From an uncultured Leptolyngbya sp. (GTDB lineage Bacteria; Cyanobacteriota; Cyanobacteriia; Phormidesmidales; Phormidesmidaceae), in assembly GCA_937899365.1 (NCBI GenBank), contig CALBPH010000691.1:1-6718 (forward strand): 6,718 nt of DNA, given 5' to 3'. Made by a program: the position numbers and the translations under genes. Below the pieces are notes generated by a model. The model saw only the letters and a program-made list of their open reading frames with translations, had not been told where the DNA came from and ran no database searches. Shown here one piece after another: positions 4,532 to 6,718 of the stretch (within the stretch, counting starts at the first letter, position 1; every line of letters begins with the position of its first letter).

Positions 4532-5401
4532 ATGTCGTTTTCTACCAACCTATCGGCTGATTTGTTGCCGACTAAAAGTATTGTTATCTGCTCCACCGGG
4601 CGCTCGGGTAGCACGTTGCTCTGCAAAACGTTGAGCAATCTGAACTGTGTCGGTCAATCTGAAGAGTTCTTTCTACCCCAGATTTTGGAGCGGAATGCCG
4701 TCCGGTCTTCAGCCGATGAACTCTACGACTATCTGCCGAAAATTTATCGCGAAGGAACCACCCCCAATCAGGTTTTTGGCATCAAACTGCATTGGGACCA
4801 CATGAAAACTTTGACGAAGATAGCGCGTACGGACCCAACCCTGGCGTCAAAGTCGAATCTGGAAATTCTCAACCTGTTTTTTCCCAACCCACGGTTTATT
4901 TTTATCCGGCGGGGTGACTTAGCTAAACAGGCTATTTCTGCATCAATTGGATATCAAACGGGTGTTTATATGATTCCTAAAGATTTCCAAGGCGAGCCTG
5001 CTTATCGTAAAAAGAAAGTTTTCTTTAATCCGCTAAATATTTATCGCTACAAACAAGGGCTGCGAGCTCGCAATAAAAACTGGACAACATTTTTTGAGCA
5101 GAATAACCTACCGTTTTTTGAGGTGGTGTACGAAGACTTGGTCAAAGAGTTTGAGCCAACGATTCGGCAGGTTATGGACTTTTGTGACATTGAACTTCCT
5201 GACGAAACACCTATTGTCCAGGGGACTAAAAAGCAGGGCAACAAGATCAATGAACGCTGGCTCAGGTACTACAATTTGATTCCTGAAAGCTTGCTCGCGC
5301 GCTACTCTGACCTCAGAAGTACTCTCAAGAAAGCCCTGAAAGGGGGAGAGGGGTTGCCCGTTACTCGGCCCAGCGTCGCAACAGATTTGACACACTTTTA
5401 G
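4532..5401 (+). CDS. Stf0-like PAPS-dependent sulfotransferase
   Basis: The predicted role is transfer of sulfate from PAPS to a hydroxyl of a sugar, lipid or small molecule in the cytoplasm; the acceptor is unknown. The 289-residue product carries the features I associate with the Stf0 (trehalose 2-sulfotransferase) family. These are a 5'-phosphosulfate loop ICSTGRSGSTLL (19-30); GQSEEFF (41-47), equivalent to the G.PEEYF of Stf0 that holds the catalytic Glu; VFGIKLHWDHM (81-91); the 3'-phosphate motif RRGDLAKQAISASIGYQTG (126-144); and VVYEDL in the C-terminal half. The ATG follows GGCGGAAA, a weak ribosome site. The terminator upstream isolates it from ndhJ, so it should have its own promoter. 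Hand counts over eight 60-base lines give about 43% GC, lower than sampled neighbours, hinting at transfer. The last 13 codons, including a basic/Ser-Thr tail (VTRPSVATDLTHF), overlap the convergent dioxygenase gene. No glycan or sulfate-activation gene is nearby. Confidence 0.85.
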   Translation: MSFSTNLSADLLPTKSIVICSTGRSGSTLLCKTLSNLNCVGQSEEFFLPQILERNAVRSSADELYDYLPKIYREGTTPNQVFGIKLHWDHMKTLTKIARTDPTLASKSNLEILNLFFPNPRFIFIRRGDLAKQAISASIGYQTGVYMIPKDFQGEPAYRKKKVFFNPLNIYRYKQGLRARNKNWTTFFEQNNLPFFEVVYEDLVKEFEPTIRQVMDFCDIELPDETPIVQGTKKQGNKINERWLRYYNLIPESLLARYSDLRSTLKKALKGGEGLPVTRPSVATDLTHF

Positions 5402-6014
5402 AGAGCAAGTCAAACTCAGCTGTTTTACCATGCTGGGCATAGAGTGAGCGACGTGCCGTATCAAGGTCGAACAGCAGCTCTCGCTGGGCCGGGTCACGCA
5501 CTAAGCTTTGTACCCAGCCAACGACCACTAGTCGCTGCCCTTGGGTGACGTCATTCACCCGGTGCAGCGTCGATGACGGGTAGACAATGGCACTGCCTGC
5601 CTGCAATCGATAGGCCTGTTCATCGTCGGCGGCTTCAATCACCAGTTCCCCGCCGTCGTAGTCGGCGGGCTCACTTAGGAAAACGGTAAAGGACACATCT
5701 GAACGATAGCGGCCCATCATGGCATTGTCGGCATGGGTGCCGTAGGACATACCCACGCCATAGCGACTAAAGCGCAGATTATGGATCTGTTTGGGACGTA
5801 CGGCAATTTGAAACAGTGGATGACGGTTGAGGGCCGCTGTGACGATGGCCTCTAGGGGTTGGCCAGCGCCGCGCTGAAGCTGTTGATTATGCTTCACCTG
5901 TTTGGCATACCAACCAGCGGTGGTTTTGCCATCTACAAACTCAGCGGTGGCCAGCGTCGTGCGAAGTTGGCTAAGCTCATCGGCTGAGAGCACATCTGGA
6001 ATTTGAAATAGCAT
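5361..6014 (-). CDS. PKHD-type Fe(II)/2-oxoglutarate dioxygenase (PiuC/YbiX family)
   Basis: Members of this family are iron- and 2-oxoglutarate-dependent hydroxylases, often found beside iron-uptake genes; the physiological substrate is not settled. The 217-residue product, close to the usual length of about 220-227, has the double-stranded beta-helix signature: HxD in YGTHADNAMMGRYRSD (His94, Asp96), the distal iron ligand His151 in YPSSTLHRVNDV, and the 2-oxoglutarate-binding Arg161 ten residues later in GQRLVVVGW. The middle holds DYDGGELVI, also typical. The N-terminus MLFQIPDVLS is the expected start. The ATG is four bases after the stop of the upstream futA-like gene, with GGAAG overlapping that stop, so the two are very likely one transcript with coupled translation. 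Regulation by iron is probable from context, but the promoter is outside the window. The C-terminus (SVSNLLRRWAE) overlaps the opposing sulfotransferase gene by 41 bases. Confidence 0.92.
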   Translation of the reverse strand: MLFQIPDVLSADELSQLRTTLATAEFVDGKTTAGWYAKQVKHNQQLQRGAGQPLEAIVTAALNRHPLFQIAVRPKQIHNLRFSRYGVGMSYGTHADNAMMGRYRSDVSFTVFLSEPADYDGGELVIEAADDEQAYRLQAGSAIVYPSSTLHRVNDVTQGQRLVVVGWVQSLVRDPAQRELLFDLDTARRSLYAQHGKTAEFDLLSKSVSNLLRRWAE

Positions 6015-6018
6015 AGGG

Positions 6019-6718
6019 TTACTTCCAGCCCACCCGATCGACTAGTTTGACCACGTCGGGGTTATTGCGACCGTAGGCCGATACGTTGACTTCGTCCACC
6101 TTAAAGTCGCCTAGTTCTGCCACGATGGGATCGGTGGATGTCCCTTCAACCACCGGGTATTCGTTGTTGCTATTGGCAAACACTTCCTGGGCTTCAGGGC
6201 TGACTAGAAATTCGAGAAATGCGATCGCACTTTCTCGATGCTCAGCCCCAGCCACCAAACCAAAGCCACTGATGTTTACATGGGTACCCCGATCATCCTG
6301 GTTGGGGAAAAATACCGCCGTGTTAGCGATTACCGCCTGAGCTTGGGGCGCTGCAGATTCAGCAATTCTGGCCCAATAGTAGTGGTTGGCAATGGCCACA
6401 TCGCACTGCCCCACCGATACCGCCTTAATTTGATTGATGTCCCCACCGTCGGGTTCTCTGGCAAAATTATTGACCAATCCTTTGGCCCAATTTTCGGTTT
6501 CTTCTAACCCAATGGTTTCAATCAAAGAGCCCAATAGGGACTGATTGTAGATATTGCCAGAGCTGCGCACACACACCCGTCCCTGCCACTCGGGCTCAGC
6601 CAGGGCTTCATAGGTGGATAGTTCGGACGGCTCAACCTTATCTATATTGTAGATTAAGACCCGTGCCCGCTTGGTCAGGCCATACCACAGCCCGTCGGGA
6701 TGGCGCAGGCTGACCGGC
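6019..6718 (-). CDS. futA: Ferric-iron ABC transporter substrate-binding protein, FutA/IdiA-type, partial (5' end off window)
   Basis: FutA/IdiA proteins bind ferric iron in the periplasm, or guard PSII on the thylakoid, and deliver it to the FutB/FutC transporter. The frame is open from the right edge to the TAA at 6021-6019, giving 232 visible residues of an expected 340-360; the signal peptide and first third are missing. Diagnostic stretches are GLWYGLTKRARVLIYN, VEPSELSTYEALA, VRSSGNIYNQSL, AIANHYYWARI, DDRGTHVNISGFGLV and NSNNEYPVVEG, ending DRVGWK. Three tyrosines at the places of known FutA iron ligands are present: Tyr57 (NIYNQS) and Tyr113-Tyr114 (HYYWAR), counted from the window edge. 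An internal GTG at 6576 is a Val codon within a conserved stretch, not the start. The dioxygenase gene begins four bases downstream. I cannot tell the FutA1, FutA2 and IdiA subtypes apart. Confidence 0.93.
   Translation of the reverse strand, partial: PVSLRHPDGLWYGLTKRARVLIYNIDKVEPSELSTYEALAEPEWQGRVCVRSSGNIYNQSLLGSLIETIGLEETENWAKGLVNNFAREPDGGDINQIKAVSVGQCDVAIANHYYWARIAESAAPQAQAVIANTAVFFPNQDDRGTHVNISGFGLVAGAEHRESAIAFLEFLVSPEAQEVFANSNNEYPVVEGTSTDPIVAELGDFKVDEVNVSAYGRNNPDVVKLVDRVGWK
6221..6228. repeat. HIP1 octamer
   Basis: This is a second GCGATCGC palindrome, here inside the futA-like coding region. Two copies in 6.7 kb is far above chance for an 8-mer and supports a HIP1-bearing cyanobacterium. 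Confidence 0.8.

Noticed and set aside
5108..5497. Minus-strand 129-codon frame across the sulfotransferase 3' end
   Set aside because: It is antisense to a clear coding sequence and shares the dioxygenase 3' region in another frame; no domain is recognisable.
1..6718. CRISPR array, tRNA, rRNA, transposase or attachment site
   Set aside because: No regularly spaced repeats, no cloverleaf or rRNA-like sequence and no transposase motif were found on either strand.

Overview
This is a cyanobacterial chromosome segment. The evidence is a photosystem II cytochrome b559 operon (psbE-psbF-psbL), the PSII assembly genes ycf48 and rubA, an NDH-1 gene cluster (ndhC-ndhK-ndhJ) and two GCGATCGC (HIP1) octamers. 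Cysteine ligands, haem histidines and the other diagnostic residues are intact in the core genes. The sequence does not let me name the genus.

Layout: The left part (1 to about 2363) is read on the minus strand in the order rubA, ycf48, psbE, psbF, psbL. psbL is cut by the window edge, and psbJ would be expected just beyond it. A 334-bp divergent intergenic region (2364-2697) separates this block from ndhC-ndhK-ndhJ on the plus strand (2698-4323). Those three genes overlap one another and end at a strong intrinsic terminator (4362-4409). A Stf0-like sulfotransferase gene follows on the plus strand (4532-5401). Its 3' end overlaps, tail to tail by 41 bp, a minus-strand PKHD-type (PiuC/YbiX-like) iron/2-oxoglutarate dioxygenase gene. 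Four bases upstream of that gene lies the end of a FutA/IdiA-type ferric-iron binding protein gene, whose 5' part is outside the window.

How the genes work together: RubA and Ycf48 help assemble the PSII reaction centre, and PsbE/PsbF/PsbL are small subunits of that centre, so the minus-strand block is a PSII-biogenesis unit. NdhC/K/J belong to the thylakoid NDH-1 complex (respiration, cyclic electron flow, CO2 uptake). NdhK carries the N2-type iron-sulfur ligands. The FutA-dioxygenase pair looks like an iron-acquisition module. The sulfotransferase stands apart: it is AT-richer (about 43% GC by hand count over 480 bases, against about 59-61% in parts of its neighbours) and sits between housekeeping and iron genes.

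I found no convincing wholly new system. The parts most worth a second look are the sulfotransferase insertion and its 41-bp convergent overlap, two repeat/palindrome elements in the rubA-ndhC divergent region, the long psbE-psbF spacer with no visible ribosome binding site before psbF, and an 11-bp tandem duplication containing the ycf48 stop codon.
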